This document shows positions 5,462 through 14,024 of a stretch of 36,901 bases of DNA, piece by piece. The stretch lies in contig MKSW01000023.1 of the NCBI GenBank assembly GCA_001897425.1, positions 63,695-100,595 on the forward strand, given 5' to 3'. A program made the translations under genes and the position numbers. Position 1 is the first letter of the stretch, and every line of letters starts with the position of its first letter. Under the pieces are notes generated by a model. That model worked only from the letters and a program-made list of their open reading frames with translations, did not search any database and was not told where the DNA came from. Source of the DNA: Actinobacteria bacterium 69-20 (GTDB lineage Bacteria > Actinomycetota > Actinomycetes > Mycobacteriales > Nakamurellaceae).

Positions 5462-7944
5462 GCAGCCGTCACCGTTCCGGCAGTGCCGTCCACCCGCACC
5501 ATCTGCCCGGCTGTGAGGGTTCGGGTGCCGGTTCCAGTGCCCATGACGGCCGGAATGCCGTTCTCGCGGGCGACGATCGCGGCGTGTGAGCCGATCCCGC
5601 CGGTATCGACCACGACCGCGGCGGCGCGTTGGAACAGCGGTGTCCAGGCCGGGTTGGTGTACGGGCACACGAGGATGTCGCCGGGTTGCAGGGTGGCGAA
5701 CTCGTCGATGGTGCGGATGATCCGTACGGGTCCGGTGGCGGCGCCCGCGCACGCCGGCGTGCCGGTGACGAGCGCGGTGGCCGCTTTGCGTGGCTTGAAG
5801 ATCGCCGCATAGTTGATCATCGGCACGGCGGCGATCTGCTCGCGGCGAAGCATTCGATCCCGCACCAGGTGGGTGAGGTTCTCCAGCTGCGCGGCGGTGG
5901 CCGTGTCGATATCGGCGATGGTGGCGAGTTCCTCGAATCGCAGGTGGAAAACGTCGAACGGATCCGTGATGACGGCTTGCCGCGTGAGCCGGTTGCCGAG
6001 TTCGAGGAGTGTCCGGCGCAGTACGGGGGCAAGGCGGGTGAACGCGTTGTGCGAGTCTTCCCGGAACGCGACGCCGGCGCGGGCCGCGGCGATCCTCCGC
6101 TGCACCCGGGACCGGCGGCGCGGGTTGCGAAGCCGCGGCGACGCCAGCAGTTCGGCCTCCGCGTCTCGGGCGGTATCGGTGTCCGCCATGCCGCCATCGT
6201 GAACCGTCGCCAGGACTCTGATCAGATCGATCACCATGTCCGGCCGGTCCGCCCAGGTGGGTGAGGAGATCAACACCGGACTCTCCGTCTCGCGGTATCC
6301 GAACTCCTCGAGATAGGCGTCGAATTCGGCCGTGAACGCCTCGAAGGCCCGGTCGGTGCGGAGTGCGGCCAGGACGGCGCCGGAGTCGTGAGCATCGAGC
6401 AGGGCGGCGAGCCGGTCGTCGGACCGGACGGCGGCAGCGAGCTCTTCCAAGCGCTGGTTGCCCGCAGCGGTGTGCGTAGGTGCGCCGCCGATGAGGGCGC
6501 TCATCAGCCGTGTCGCGCCGATTCGGACAAGCTCTAGCCGAAGCAGCAGGAGGTTCCTGGCGAACGCCGGCAGATAGCGCGCCCGCAGATCTGTGATCGG
6601 ATCGACGAGGCGCATCACCTGCCGCGCGGTGTCCAGCAGCCCTGCCCACGACAGTCCCGTGACATCGCGGCCAAGCAGATTCGCCCGCGCCCGGTCGAAC
6701 TTGAGATACCTCGGGTCGTCCGTCCACCGTGCCGGGTCGTACCGCCTGGCGCGGAGAAGCACGCGCGCCGGCAGTGCCAGGATCCGCCACGTTGGGGTCG
6801 GCCTGGGGGGCACGAATTGCACCACCACCCCGTGCCGCTCCGGCAGGACGCGGTCCAGGTGGGCGCGCAAGCCCAGGCCCGTCAGGATCTCGTCCATCAT
6901 CCCCGCAGGGCCGTGCGGCACCCACGTGGTCATGTCCAGCGGATATGGGCGCACGCTCATGAAGTCGGCGAGCACACCACCGACGAACCGCCGGACACGG
7001 CCGAGCCGCAGCGGGATCGGCAACGCCGTCATCGGCCGGGCCTGCAGGATGTGCAACCTCCCACCGGCGATGGCCCACTCGATGTCCTGCGGCGCGCCGA
7101 ACAACTGACCGACGCTGCGACCCGCTGCCGCAAGCTGCCGGCAGGCCGCGCGGTTGAGCAGGCGGCCAGCCCCTCGGCGGTCGGTGGTTCGCGAAACGGA
7201 CCCGTCGGCCAGGCTGCGGAGGACGACTTCCCGCCGGCCGACCGTGTACGACAGCAAACGGCCGACGCTCGTCATCACCACATGGTCCGGCGTCACCAGC
7301 CCCGACACCACCGTCTCGCCGAGGCCGTCGCCGGCGTCGATCACCATCCGGTCGCGAGCGCCCGTGACGGGATCGGCGGTAAACAGCACACCGGCCACGT
7401 CGGCCGGGACCATTTTCTGCACCACGACGGCGATCGCCAGGCCCGCCGGGTCGATGCCTAGGCGGGCACGGTAGGCAACGGCCCGCTCGTTCCACAATGA
7501 CGCCCAGCAGTCCCGGACGGCACGCACGACCGCGGCGACGCCCACCACGCCGAGGAAGGTGTCCTGCTGGCCGGCGAACGCCGCCCCCGGCAGGTCCTCC
7601 GCCGTCGCGCTGGACCGCACCGCCACCGCCCCGCCGCCCAGCGCGTCATACGAGTCCGCCACCGCGCGGGTGATGTCGGCCGGCAGGTGCACATCTCGCA
7701 CGGCTGCTCGCATGGCTGCGCCGCCGTCGCCGTCGGATTGCCCGGCCGCCGCGGTGAACGGCGCATCGGCCACCGCCCGCCGGTAGGCGCCGGTCGTGAC
7801 GACGAAGCCCGGCGGCACCGGCAACCCCGCCCGGACCAGCTCGCCGAGGTTCGCCCCCTTCCCACCGGCCAACCCCACGTCGCCGCGGCTCACAGCCGCC
7901 AACGGCACCGTCACCCGCGAATCCACAGCCACCAGGACCACCAC
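5458..7944 (-). CDS. PEP-synthase / rifampin-phosphotransferase-like enzyme
   Basis: An 828-residue protein with the three-part layout of dikinase-type phosphotransferases. An N-terminal ATP-grasp region shows 'GGKGANLGELVRAGLPVPPGFVVT' and 'AVRSSATAEDLPGAAFAGQQDTFLGV'. A diverged middle domain spans about residues 330-720. A C-terminal swivelling domain has 'GGIGSHAAIVARENGIPAVMG', with the phospho-carrier His near residue 787. The length is near that of rifampin phosphotransferase (Rph, about 860), and there is no PEP/pyruvate-binding TIM barrel as in true PEP synthase. It may therefore phosphorylate an antibiotic or another small molecule using ATP. The substrate is not proven by sequence. 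The start GTG at 7944 is the most upstream sensible one; it is co-transcribed with the TetR gene. Confidence 0.75.
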   Translation of the reverse strand: MVVLVAVDSRVTVPLAAVSRGDVGLAGGKGANLGELVRAGLPVPPGFVVTTGAYRRAVADAPFTAAAGQSDGDGGAAMRAAVRDVHLPADITRAVADSYDALGGGAVAVRSSATAEDLPGAAFAGQQDTFLGVVGVAAVVRAVRDCWASLWNERAVAYRARLGIDPAGLAIAVVVQKMVPADVAGVLFTADPVTGARDRMVIDAGDGLGETVVSGLVTPDHVVMTSVGRLLSYTVGRREVVLRSLADGSVSRTTDRRGAGRLLNRAACRQLAAAGRSVGQLFGAPQDIEWAIAGGRLHILQARPMTALPIPLRLGRVRRFVGGVLADFMSVRPYPLDMTTWVPHGPAGMMDEILTGLGLRAHLDRVLPERHGVVVQFVPPRPTPTWRILALPARVLLRARRYDPARWTDDPRYLKFDRARANLLGRDVTGLSWAGLLDTARQVMRLVDPITDLRARYLPAFARNLLLLRLELVRIGATRLMSALIGGAPTHTAAGNQRLEELAAAVRSDDRLAALLDAHDSGAVLAALRTDRAFEAFTAEFDAYLEEFGYRETESPVLISSPTWADRPDMVIDLIRVLATVHDGGMADTDTARDAEAELLASPRLRNPRRRSRVQRRIAAARAGVAFREDSHNAFTRLAPVLRRTLLELGNRLTRQAVITDPFDVFHLRFEELATIADIDTATAAQLENLTHLVRDRMLRREQIAAVPMINYAAIFKPRKAATALVTGTPACAGAATGPVRIIRTIDEFATLQPGDILVCPYTNPAWTPLFQRAAAVVVDTGGIGSHAAIVARENGIPAVMGTGTGTRTLTAGQMVRVDGTAGTVTAA

Positions 7945-7950
7945 CCCGAT

Positions 7951-7973
7951 TAGGGAACGATTCGTTCACTATA
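7951..7973 (-). promoter_or_regulatory. TetR-type operator overlapping a -10 element
   Basis: A 21-bp palindrome occupies 7951-7971. Its arms are TAGGGAACGA and TCGTTCACTA around a single central base, with one mismatched pair (GAACGA-T-TCGTTC core). On the minus strand it overlaps TATAGT (complement of 7968-7973), a good -10 hexamer for the enzyme-TetR operon, so repressor binding would block polymerase. The geometry fits TetR-family operators. The core spacing (5 bases between GAAC and GTTC) differs from the 4 of a LexA box. Confidence 0.65.
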
Positions 7974-7996
7974 ACCGCGTCGCAGCGAGTAACTGA

Positions 7997-8040
7997 TATG
8001 ACGACCTTCGCGGCGCACCGCGCCGCCGAACAGCGTCATA
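7997..8040. repeat. TATGACG-family repeat, locus 1 (paired, palindromic)
   Basis: A 44-base inverted structure bounded by TATGACG (7997-8003) and its complement CGTCATA (8034-8040). At its centre is a 7-bp perfect stem GCGGCGC-acc-GCGCCGC (8010-8026). It lies between the divergent dikinase-like and DHFR-like genes. Both half-sites match the family core GTATGACGATGTTCGCGG with a few changes. Confidence 0.7.
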
Positions 8041-8206
8041 CCCGGTGAGCACCATGGCCACTGGGGCACGGTCGCCTCGCAGGATATGGGCGCAGGCGCT
8101 CGGGCGACGCTAGGCTCCGATGTTGAGAAATGCCCTATGCCACAGTGAATGAGCGCCGGCACGCGGTCGCGTTCCGGTTCACCGATCGCAGACGCGGAGG
8201 CCGCAG

Positions 8207-8806
8207 GTGGGGAAGGTCATTGTAATGAACTGGCTCACGCTCGATGGCGTGATGCAGGGGCCGGGCCGCCCGGACGAGGACGTGCGGGGTGGTTTTTCGC
8301 GCGGCGGTTGGGGCGTCCGATTTTCCGATGAGGCGACGGCGGCCCAGATGGGTGAACGCTTGGCCCGGCTGACCGGTGGGAACCATGCGTGGTTGTTCGG
8401 CCGGTGGACCTACGAGTCGTTGCTGGCCTCCTGGGACGCCCAAGGGGGTCCGTTCAAGGACGCGCTGATCAACGCTGACAAGTACGTCGCCTCGCGCAAC
8501 CCGGCGATGAGGCTCGACTGGCCGAACTCGACGTTGTTGCAGGGGGACGTGCCGAGCGCCGTGACCGAACTGAAGCACAGTTCGGACACGAATCTCGTGA
8601 TCATGGGTAGCGGGGTGCTGATCGGCGCACTGATCTCCGCCGAGGTCATCGATGAATACCTGGTGATGATCGCACCGGTGGTACTCGGCGCGGGCGCGCG
8701 AATGTTCCGTGACGGAGTATCGGCCTCGCTGCGGCTCACCGAAACCGCAGCCACCGGCAAGGGCGTCATCGTCGCGACCTACGAGACGGTCAGAGCAGCC
8801 GCATAG
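8207..8806 (+). CDS. dihydrofolate reductase family (RibD C-terminal-like) protein
   Basis: A 199-residue protein beginning 'MGKVIVMNWLTLDGVMQGPGRPDED', the hallmark opening of the RibD-C/DHFR-like family ('.sLDGv...'). 'HAWLFGRWTYESLLASW' (helix and NADPH-site region) and 'NLVIMGSGVLIGALISAEVIDEYLVMIAPVVLGAGARMF' (second nucleotide-contacting part with G-S-G) follow. Such proteins reduce pterin- or pyrimidine-like or other small substrates with NADPH; the actual substrate is unknown. The GTG at 8207 follows GCGGAGG. It is a stand-alone gene with no clear partner. Confidence 0.85.
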   Translation: MGKVIVMNWLTLDGVMQGPGRPDEDVRGGFSRGGWGVRFSDEATAAQMGERLARLTGGNHAWLFGRWTYESLLASWDAQGGPFKDALINADKYVASRNPAMRLDWPNSTLLQGDVPSAVTELKHSSDTNLVIMGSGVLIGALISAEVIDEYLVMIAPVVLGAGARMFRDGVSASLRLTETAATGKGVIVATYETVRAAA

Positions 8807-8980
8807 AGATCCCGTGCGGCGCGACCGGGAGCGTGTCGCGCGGGACTCTCATGCGGGGTTCGGGTCTGATCGCGAACCCGGACAAGTTGCGGTTCGCCGC
8901 GCGGCAGGCAGCCATGCTGTCACGATCCGGTGGCCTGTCCGGTTCCTAACTCAAACCGCGAAGCAAGAGGACGGGAATCG

Positions 8981-9742
8981 ATGACAGATTCGATCTTGGT
9001 GACCGGCGGCACCGGCGCGCTGGGCCGGGCGCTGGTCGACCGGCTGCTGGCGGCCGGCACAGACGTGCGGGTGCTCAGTCGCCGACCGGCACCCGCGTCG
9101 GGTGTGCCCTTCGGCTGGTGCACCGGCGACCTCACCCGAAATGCGGGCGTCGACGCCGCGGTCGACGGCGCCTCAGTGATCGTGCACTGCGCCACCACCA
9201 ACGGGCGCGCCGATGTGCCGGCCGCCCAGCATCTGTTCGATGCCGCGCGGCGTGCCGACACGCCGCATCTGCTCTACATCTCCATCGTCGGCGCCGACCA
9301 GGTGCCACTCGGCTACTACCGGACAAAGGTCGAGGTCGAGGAGCGTCTCGCCCGCTCCGGCCTGCCGTACACGCTGCTGCGGGCCACCCAGTTCCACGAC
9401 CTGATCGTGAAGCTGTTCACCGTTCAGCGTCGCTTACCGGTCCTCCTGGCGCCGCGCACGATGAGCGTCCATCCGATCGATGTCCGCGACGTCGCCGAGC
9501 ACCTGGCCGCGCTCGCCGCCGCCCCGCCGGCCGGCCGCGTCCCGGACATCGGCGGGCCGCAGGTGCGAGCGCTGACCGACCTCGCCCGCGCCTACCTGCG
9601 CATCCGCGGCCGGAAACGTCGCGTGCTGCCTGTGCCCATTCCGGGACGCGTCGCGCGCGCCTATCGCGCCGGCGCCCACCTGACCCCTGACCACGCTGCC
9701 GGCACGATCACCTTCGAGCAGTTCCTCGGCGCCGCGACATGA
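8981..9742 (+). CDS. NAD(P)-binding atypical short-chain dehydrogenase
   Basis: A 253-residue protein with the nucleotide-binding glycine motif TGGTGALG at residues 8-15, followed by 'DVRVLSRRP' (NADP-preferring basic end of strand 2) and 'VIVHCATT'. The 'YYRTKVEVEERLARSGLPYTLLRATQFHD' segment is typical of atypical SDRs of the NmrA/SDR_a5 type, many of which sense redox state or act as reductases. The ATG is at 8981; an upstream in-frame extension to 8930 lacks family sequence. The downstream membrane protein overlaps by four bases (ATGA), so the two form an operon. Confidence 0.85.
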   Translation: MTDSILVTGGTGALGRALVDRLLAAGTDVRVLSRRPAPASGVPFGWCTGDLTRNAGVDAAVDGASVIVHCATTNGRADVPAAQHLFDAARRADTPHLLYISIVGADQVPLGYYRTKVEVEERLARSGLPYTLLRATQFHDLIVKLFTVQRRLPVLLAPRTMSVHPIDVRDVAEHLAALAAAPPAGRVPDIGGPQVRALTDLARAYLRIRGRKRRVLPVPIPGRVARAYRAGAHLTPDHAAGTITFEQFLGAAT

Positions 9743-10191
9743 ACCGCGCACGGTGGTGGCTGCGCGCCGGGCTGACCGTCCTCACACTGCTGCATCTCAC
9801 GCTCGCCATCTGGATCCTGTTCGCTCCGCGCAGCTTCTACGCCCTGCAGGCGGTGAACCTGACCATGCCCTACAACCAGCACCTGCTCCTGGACTTCGGC
9901 GCGATGAACCTCGCCGTCGCGGTCATGCTCGCCACGGCCGCTCGCACCATGCGCATCCACGTGGTACGGACCGGGCTCGGCGCCACCCTGACATTCTGGG
10001 CAGCACACTTCCTCATCCACCTGCGCTTCCTCGACGACATGGCACCCGAGAACGACGCGCTCTTGATGACCGGACTCGCCGCCACGATCGTGCTGCCGCT
10101 CATCCTGCTCATGCTGACCCGTCGAAGCGAGCCGACTGCCGCGGACCCCGCGTCGCATCCGGGCGACGCCGTCGGCGGCCGCCAGGATTGA
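9739..10191 (+). CDS. small four-helix membrane protein
   Basis: A 150-residue protein with four hydrophobic segments: about residues 8-28 (LRAGLTVLTLLHLTLAIWILF), 50-67 (LDFGAMNLAVAVMLATAA), 76-94 (VRTGLGATLTFWAAHFLIH) and 108-126 (LLMTGLAATIVLPLILLML). A charged tail follows. The layout resembles small DUF4345-type membrane proteins, but the family cannot be fixed by eye. It is translationally coupled (ATGA) to the SDR gene. The function is unknown. Confidence 0.75.
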   Translation: MNRARWWLRAGLTVLTLLHLTLAIWILFAPRSFYALQAVNLTMPYNQHLLLDFGAMNLAVAVMLATAARTMRIHVVRTGLGATLTFWAAHFLIHLRFLDDMAPENDALLMTGLAATIVLPLILLMLTRRSEPTAADPASHPGDAVGGRQD

Positions 10192-10407
10192 ACGGGCGAG
10201 CCGGCCGGGCCTGCCTGCCAGGTGGCGACCCCCGGGATCGCCCGGCAGCAACGTGGAGGTGGTCGACTCGCCCGGGCGGCATTTCGCTTTGGCCACACGT
10301 CGGTTCACCGACCCTGATGCCGTGGCCGAACGCGGACTCCGGGCCGGTAAAGACCTCGGAGCGCACCCGGCCGGCGTGAGCGCGGTCGTCCGCCGGTCGA
10401 GATCGCC

Positions 10408-10433
10408 TATGACGATGTTCGCGGCTTCGCCGC
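10408..10433 (+). repeat. TATGACG-family repeat, locus 2
   Basis: TATGACGATGTTC followed directly by the hairpin GCGGC-ttc-GCCGC (10421-10433). It lies in the 337-base gap (10192-10528) between two convergent genes, where a bidirectional terminator would be expected. The rest of that gap has no recognisable content. Confidence 0.7.
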
Positions 10434-10528
10434 CGGGCCGCCATCCAACCTCCGCCCGCCGACCGCAAGCTCAGCGTGACTGCGCCGCTGGGCGTTCGTC
10501 ACCGGGTCCGCCGTCGGGTGGGCTTTGC

Positions 10529-11248
10529 CTATACGTAGTGGAGGAGCAGGTCGGGGATGGAGGCCAGGGCGTGGCCGGCGATCAGGCCGGGGATGACGAG
10601 CCACACGGTGGCCAGGCGGTGGCGCTGGTGGATGAGCATGGCCGCGATCCAGCCCGCCGCCGCGATGCACCCGATGACGAGAACCGGGCCGGGGTCGGCG
10701 AGGATACTGTGCAGCGCCTCGATCGGCTGATGCTGCTCGATGTAGGGGATTCCTATCGACGCATTGAGCGCGTCGCCGAGCATCAGCCCGGCAATCACGC
10801 CGGCCGCCAGAAAACTCGGCCAGCCTCGGCCGACGGCGGTCAGGCAGAGCACGGCGAACCCGAAACCGCCGACCGCGGCGAGCACGATCCACAACAGCAG
10901 CAGCGGGGCCAGCGGCGGGTACTGGTCGAATGGGCCGAAGATGCGGGTGGCGGCGAAGTAGACCGCTACCGCGACGGCGAGCGTCGTGCTCGTGGTCAGC
11001 CACGATTGGAGGAGCGTGCCGCGTAGCGCGGCAGCGGTGGCCACGATGATCCACAGCACCAGGCTGTGACCGATGTAGTGCCACTGCGCCCACGCGTCCT
11101 GCGCGTAGGAAGCAAACGCGCTGGCCGCCGCGGCAACGACCAGCACCGTGATCACATGAGTCCGGGTGGACGGCCACGGCGATGACCAGCACCTGAGCCG
11201 TGCCGTCACGCTCTTCAATGTTGGCACCGGCGCCAGACCTTCCGTCAT
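10529..11248 (-). CDS. seven-helix membrane protein of unknown function
   Basis: A 239-residue protein read from the ATG at 11248 (MTEGLAPVP). The in-frame extension to 11521 was rejected because it is Arg/Ser-rich and overlaps the promoter region of the divergent lipoprotein gene. About seven hydrophobic segments follow, including 'VITVLVVAAAASAFASYAQ', 'LVLWIIVATAAALRGTLL', 'PLLLLWIVLAAVGGFGFAVL', 'FLAAGVIAGLMLGDALNAS' and 'WLVIPGLIAGHALASIPD'. It resembles DUF6518-like actinobacterial membrane proteins in layout, but I am not certain of the family. No catalytic signature was seen. Confidence 0.7.
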   Translation of the reverse strand: MTEGLAPVPTLKSVTARLRCWSSPWPSTRTHVITVLVVAAAASAFASYAQDAWAQWHYIGHSLVLWIIVATAAALRGTLLQSWLTTSTTLAVAVAVYFAATRIFGPFDQYPPLAPLLLLWIVLAAVGGFGFAVLCLTAVGRGWPSFLAAGVIAGLMLGDALNASIGIPYIEQHQPIEALHSILADPGPVLVIGCIAAAGWIAAMLIHQRHRLATVWLVIPGLIAGHALASIPDLLLHYV

Positions 11249-11453
11249 GCCGCCTAGTATCCCTGACGTGTACCGACAAATCCTGGACGCGTCCGACCAC
11301 GGTACGTGCGAGACGCCCGACGCCGGTCGCCGCAGCTCCGCCGGTCGAAGTGACGCAGTTCCGTTTACTCGGCACACGGGCCAGCGTGGGCTTACTGGCA
11401 GGCGATACGATCCCGACGCACGCCGAGTCCATATCGAAGGGGAGGTGTGCCGT

Positions 11454-11936
11454 ATGCGCCGGCAGACCCGGTCCGTTGCTGCGGCTGTCGTGCTGCTCGC
11501 GGCCATGGCCGGCTGCACCACGCCCGCCGATCAGACCGGTCACGCCACCCTCATCCCGTCGGTGGCCACGTTCACCTGCTGCGAAGCCGTCGATGTGGAC
11601 ACCGTCAGACATCCCGGAGAAACCTTCGAGATTCACTGGATCATGAACCTCACACCTTCCCCGAGTACGGTGACGTCCACGCAGGTCGTTCTCGACACCA
11701 CACTGTCGAGCGGCTATCGCACCGTGGAGCAGCTCAAGAGCGCCGAGATCAAAGCGCCCACCGCGTTGGTGCGAGCCGCCAGCGTCATCACCAGCAATAC
11801 CGCGACCGTCGCGCCGGTCTCGGTCATCGCGATTCCTCGCACGGCGACGCCGGGGCTCTACAACCTCACCACCAGCGTGAACACCGACGGAGCTGTCTCA
11901 TCCGGATCCAGCGTCATCCGCATCGAAACCCCCTGA
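11454..11936 (+). CDS. secreted lipoprotein of unknown function
   Basis: A 160-residue protein with a clear lipoprotein signal: basic N-terminus MRRQTR, hydrophobic VAAAVVLLAAM and a lipobox ending A-G-C, with the lipidated cysteine at about residue 21. The mature part is Thr/Ser/Val-rich and predicted beta ('FEIHWIMNLTPSPSTVTSTQVVLDTTLSSGYRTVEQLKS', 'GLYNLTTSVNTDGAVSSGSSVIRIE'). It is probably one Ig-like or beta-sandwich domain, with two adjacent cysteines (TCCEAVD) near its start. A good ribosome site (AAGGGGAGG) precedes the ATG. It is divergent from the 7-TM protein gene; no enzymatic motif. Confidence 0.75.
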   Translation: MRRQTRSVAAAVVLLAAMAGCTTPADQTGHATLIPSVATFTCCEAVDVDTVRHPGETFEIHWIMNLTPSPSTVTSTQVVLDTTLSSGYRTVEQLKSAEIKAPTALVRAASVITSNTATVAPVSVIAIPRTATPGLYNLTTSVNTDGAVSSGSSVIRIETP

Positions 11937-12037
11937 TAGCCCACCCAAGGCCACTAGCAACCGACCGAGGGCAGCCGTAGGACCACACCGAAGAGGAAGC
12001 AGAGCTGCGAGCGGCTCACGCCTCCAGAACCCGTCCA

Positions 12038-12095
12038 GGGTGTGAGTAAAACAGGGACAAATCGGGCGGAATGCTGCAGGATGCACACCCCAGGT
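12038..12095 (+). repeat. 58-bp dispersed repeat, copy 1
   Basis: The first of two 58-base copies that are identical at 55 positions. It begins GGGTGTGAGTAAAACAGGGA and ends GCACACCCCAGGT, so each copy carries 7-bp complementary ends (GGGTGTG / CACACCC). It sits in the 454-base gap (11937-12390) between the convergent lipoprotein and SDR genes, which otherwise holds no credible gene. Confidence 0.8.
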
Positions 12096-12206
12096 ATTGC
12101 ACGAACGCGGCTCAGGCATTCCGGACACGCTCACGCGGCATTAGCACCCCTGGAGTTTCGCGAGCGAAGCGAGCCGAGGTCGCCCGCAGTCCAAGAACTC
12201 GCCCGG

Positions 12207-12264
12207 GGGTGTGAGTAAAACAGGGACAAATCGGGCGGAATGCTGCTAGACGCACACCCCAGGT
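12207..12264 (+). repeat. 58-bp dispersed repeat, copy 2
   Basis: Second copy, 169 bases downstream of copy 1 in the same orientation; the three differences are clustered in one 5-base stretch just before the right end. A similar GCGAGCG(A/G)AGCGAGCC stretch occurs before and after this copy (about 12158 and 12276), suggesting a larger duplicated unit. The A+T-rich GAGTAAAACAGGGACAAAT segment stands out from the surrounding G+C-rich DNA. Confidence 0.8.
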
Positions 12265-12390
12265 TGTTAGGCCCAGGCGAGCGGAGCGAGCCGAACGCGC
12301 CCGTGCCGCAGAACCCGCTCGCGCTCAACCAGCGCCCGGGCATCGACCAACCCGCGGCCGAGCATCGGTCAGCCCGCGCTCACGCCGCAC

Positions 12391-13143
12391 TCAGACGGCG
12401 GTATAGCCGCCATCCACCAGGTGGTAGCTGCCGGTGATGAAGGACGCGGCGTCGCTCACCAGGAATGCCACCAGCGCCGCTACCTCTTCGGGGCGGCCGA
12501 GCCGGCCGAGCGCATGCTTGCCCTTCAGCATCTCGGTCGTCGCCTCGTCGAGATTCGCCTCCACCAGCGGCGTGTGGATGAAGCCCGGGCCGACCGCATT
12601 CACCCGGACGCCGGCGGCCGCATATTCGAGCGCCGCGTTCTTGGTCATTCCCACCAACCCGTGCTTGGCGGTGACGTAGGCCGCGGACATCGGGAAGCCG
12701 ACCGAGCCAAGGATCGAGGACATGTTCACAATCGCCCCGCCACCTGCCGCAGCCATCGCCGGTAGCTCCGCCTTGAGGCAGTAGAAGACGCTATTCAGGT
12801 TCACGTCCATGACGGTCTTCCACCCGCCGAGCGTGTACTCCCCGATGGGTGCGGCTTCGCCGCCGATCCCGGCGTTGTTGACGGCGATCCGCACCGGCCC
12901 CAATTCGGACGCCGCCGCGACCATCGCCGTGCAGGCCGCAGGGTCGGTCACGTCGCCCACGAACGCCGCGGCCCGCCCGCCGGCGGAGACGATGCCGTCC
13001 GCCACGGCCCGGGCGTGGTCGGAGAGGTCGGCAATCAGGACAGCGGCACCGTTCGCCGCGAGGAGTTCAGCGGTCGCGCGACCGATTCCCGATCCGCCGC
13101 CGGTGACAATCGCGGCGCGGTCGGACACATCATAAGTAGCCAT
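12391..13143 (-). CDS. classical short-chain dehydrogenase/reductase
   Basis: A 250-residue protein with the full classical SDR set: TGGGSGIG cofactor motif (residues 14-21), 'IADLSD' strand 2 end (Asp, NAD-preferring), NNAG (89-92), catalytic Ser 143 and Y156-x-x-x-K160. The C-terminus '[13 protein letters not shown]' is the usual SDR ending. It oxidises or reduces a hydroxyl/keto group; the substrate is unknown. The start at MATYDVSD was chosen over an Arg-rich upstream extension. It stands alone, convergent with the lipoprotein gene and divergent from the CPVC membrane protein gene. Confidence 0.9.
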   Translation of the reverse strand: MATYDVSDRAAIVTGGGSGIGRATAELLAANGAAVLIADLSDHARAVADGIVSAGGRAAAFVGDVTDPAACTAMVAAASELGPVRIAVNNAGIGGEAAPIGEYTLGGWKTVMDVNLNSVFYCLKAELPAMAAAGGGAIVNMSSILGSVGFPMSAAYVTAKHGLVGMTKNAALEYAAAGVRVNAVGPGFIHTPLVEANLDEATTEMLKGKHALGRLGRPEEVAALVAFLVSDAASFITGSYHLVDGGYTAV

Positions 13144-13313
13144 GCCGCGGAGCCTAGGCGGTCCGGCGCGCCGCCTACAGAGCAGAAAGCCCCTGGCGCC
13201 CAATGTCTTTCGGCACGTGCGGCCTGCCTGCCGAGCCGACCGAACCTCGCGGCGCGCTGACGGGAAACGGTGGCGCGGGCAGCGTGCCGGCGCCGCCAGG
13301 CACAATGTGAGCC

Positions 13314-13796
13314 ATGGGTGCGGCGACGATGACGGTGTTCCGGGGGATGCGGTCCTGGCCGGGACGCCGGTGGGCCGTCGCGGCGGGGGTAGCGGCGGCC
13401 ACGGTGGTCGTCATCGGAGTCCCGACCGATCTGATCGACACGCCGCTGTTCGGCCGCGCCGTGCTGCCGACGTGGTGGTCCTGGCCGGCACTGATCGCGA
13501 CCGCGATGCTCACCGGGCTCGTCGCGGCCACCTACGTCCGCAGCCCCCTGGCGCCCGAGAAGCGCGATCGCGCAGGCAGGTGGGGGACCGTCGGGAGCGT
13601 CCTGGGCTTCTTCGCCGTCGGCTGCCCGGTGTGCAACAAGCTGGTGCTGTTGGCGCTCGGCACGAGCGGCGCGCTGCAGTTCTTCGGACCCGTCCAGCCG
13701 CTCATCGCGCTGGCATCGGTCGGGCTGCTCGGCTGGGCGTTCGTCACCCGGGTTCGTCGCGAGAAGTCTTGCGCGGTACGGCTTCCCGCCGGTTGA
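13314..13796 (+). CDS. small membrane protein with a CPVC motif
   Basis: A 160-residue protein with four predicted membrane segments: residues about 19-38, 57-76, 90-117 and 128-147. The third contains '[23 protein letters not shown]', placing a C-P-x-C pair within or at the edge of the membrane. Such a pair may be redox-active or bind metal, as in VKOR/DsbD/MauE-type proteins, but overall similarity to those is not evident. The function is therefore open. The ATG at 13314 begins [12 protein letters not shown]; a second in-frame ATG lies five codons later. Confidence 0.7.
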   Translation: MGAATMTVFRGMRSWPGRRWAVAAGVAAATVVVIGVPTDLIDTPLFGRAVLPTWWSWPALIATAMLTGLVAATYVRSPLAPEKRDRAGRWGTVGSVLGFFAVGCPVCNKLVLLALGTSGALQFFGPVQPLIALASVGLLGWAFVTRVRREKSCAVRLPAG

Positions 13797-13878
13797 CGCC
13801 GGAATCGACACCGCCGCCCCGCCGACTCGGTCGCGAAGTGTGCGCGGCCCGCACCCGGTCTTCACACCGCGAACCGCC

Positions 13879-13945
13879 TATGACGAAGTCCGCAGGCCGG
13901 GCACATCCCGAAAGGAATGCGCCCGGGCCCGCGAACATCGTCATA
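13879..13945. repeat. TATGACG-family repeat, locus 3 (paired, palindromic)
   Basis: A 67-base structure bounded by TATGACG (13879-13885) and CGTCATA (13939-13945). The arms continue as complementary GC-rich sequence (GCAGGCCGGGC against GCCCGGGCCCGC). It lies between the convergent CPVC-protein and acetyl-CoA synthetase genes. The right half-site is a perfect match to the family core. Confidence 0.75.
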
Positions 13946-14024
13946 CTCGATCGGCGACCGCCCACCCCACAGGCGGCCGGCCACCCGGCCGGCCATCCAA
14001 CCAGCCAGCCGAAAACCGGCCCGG

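Noticed and set aside
5462-7495. Long minus-strand open frame continuous with the TetR gene (901 codons)
   Set aside because: It overlaps the dikinase-like gene on the same strand in another frame, is Arg/Gly/Pro-rich without family sequence, and the TetR start is fixed by the ATGA overlap at 5458-5461.
7955-7967. GAACGATTCGTTC as a second LexA SOS box
   Set aside because: Five bases separate GAAC and GTTC, while the LexA box needs four; the extended 21-bp symmetry fits a TetR operator.
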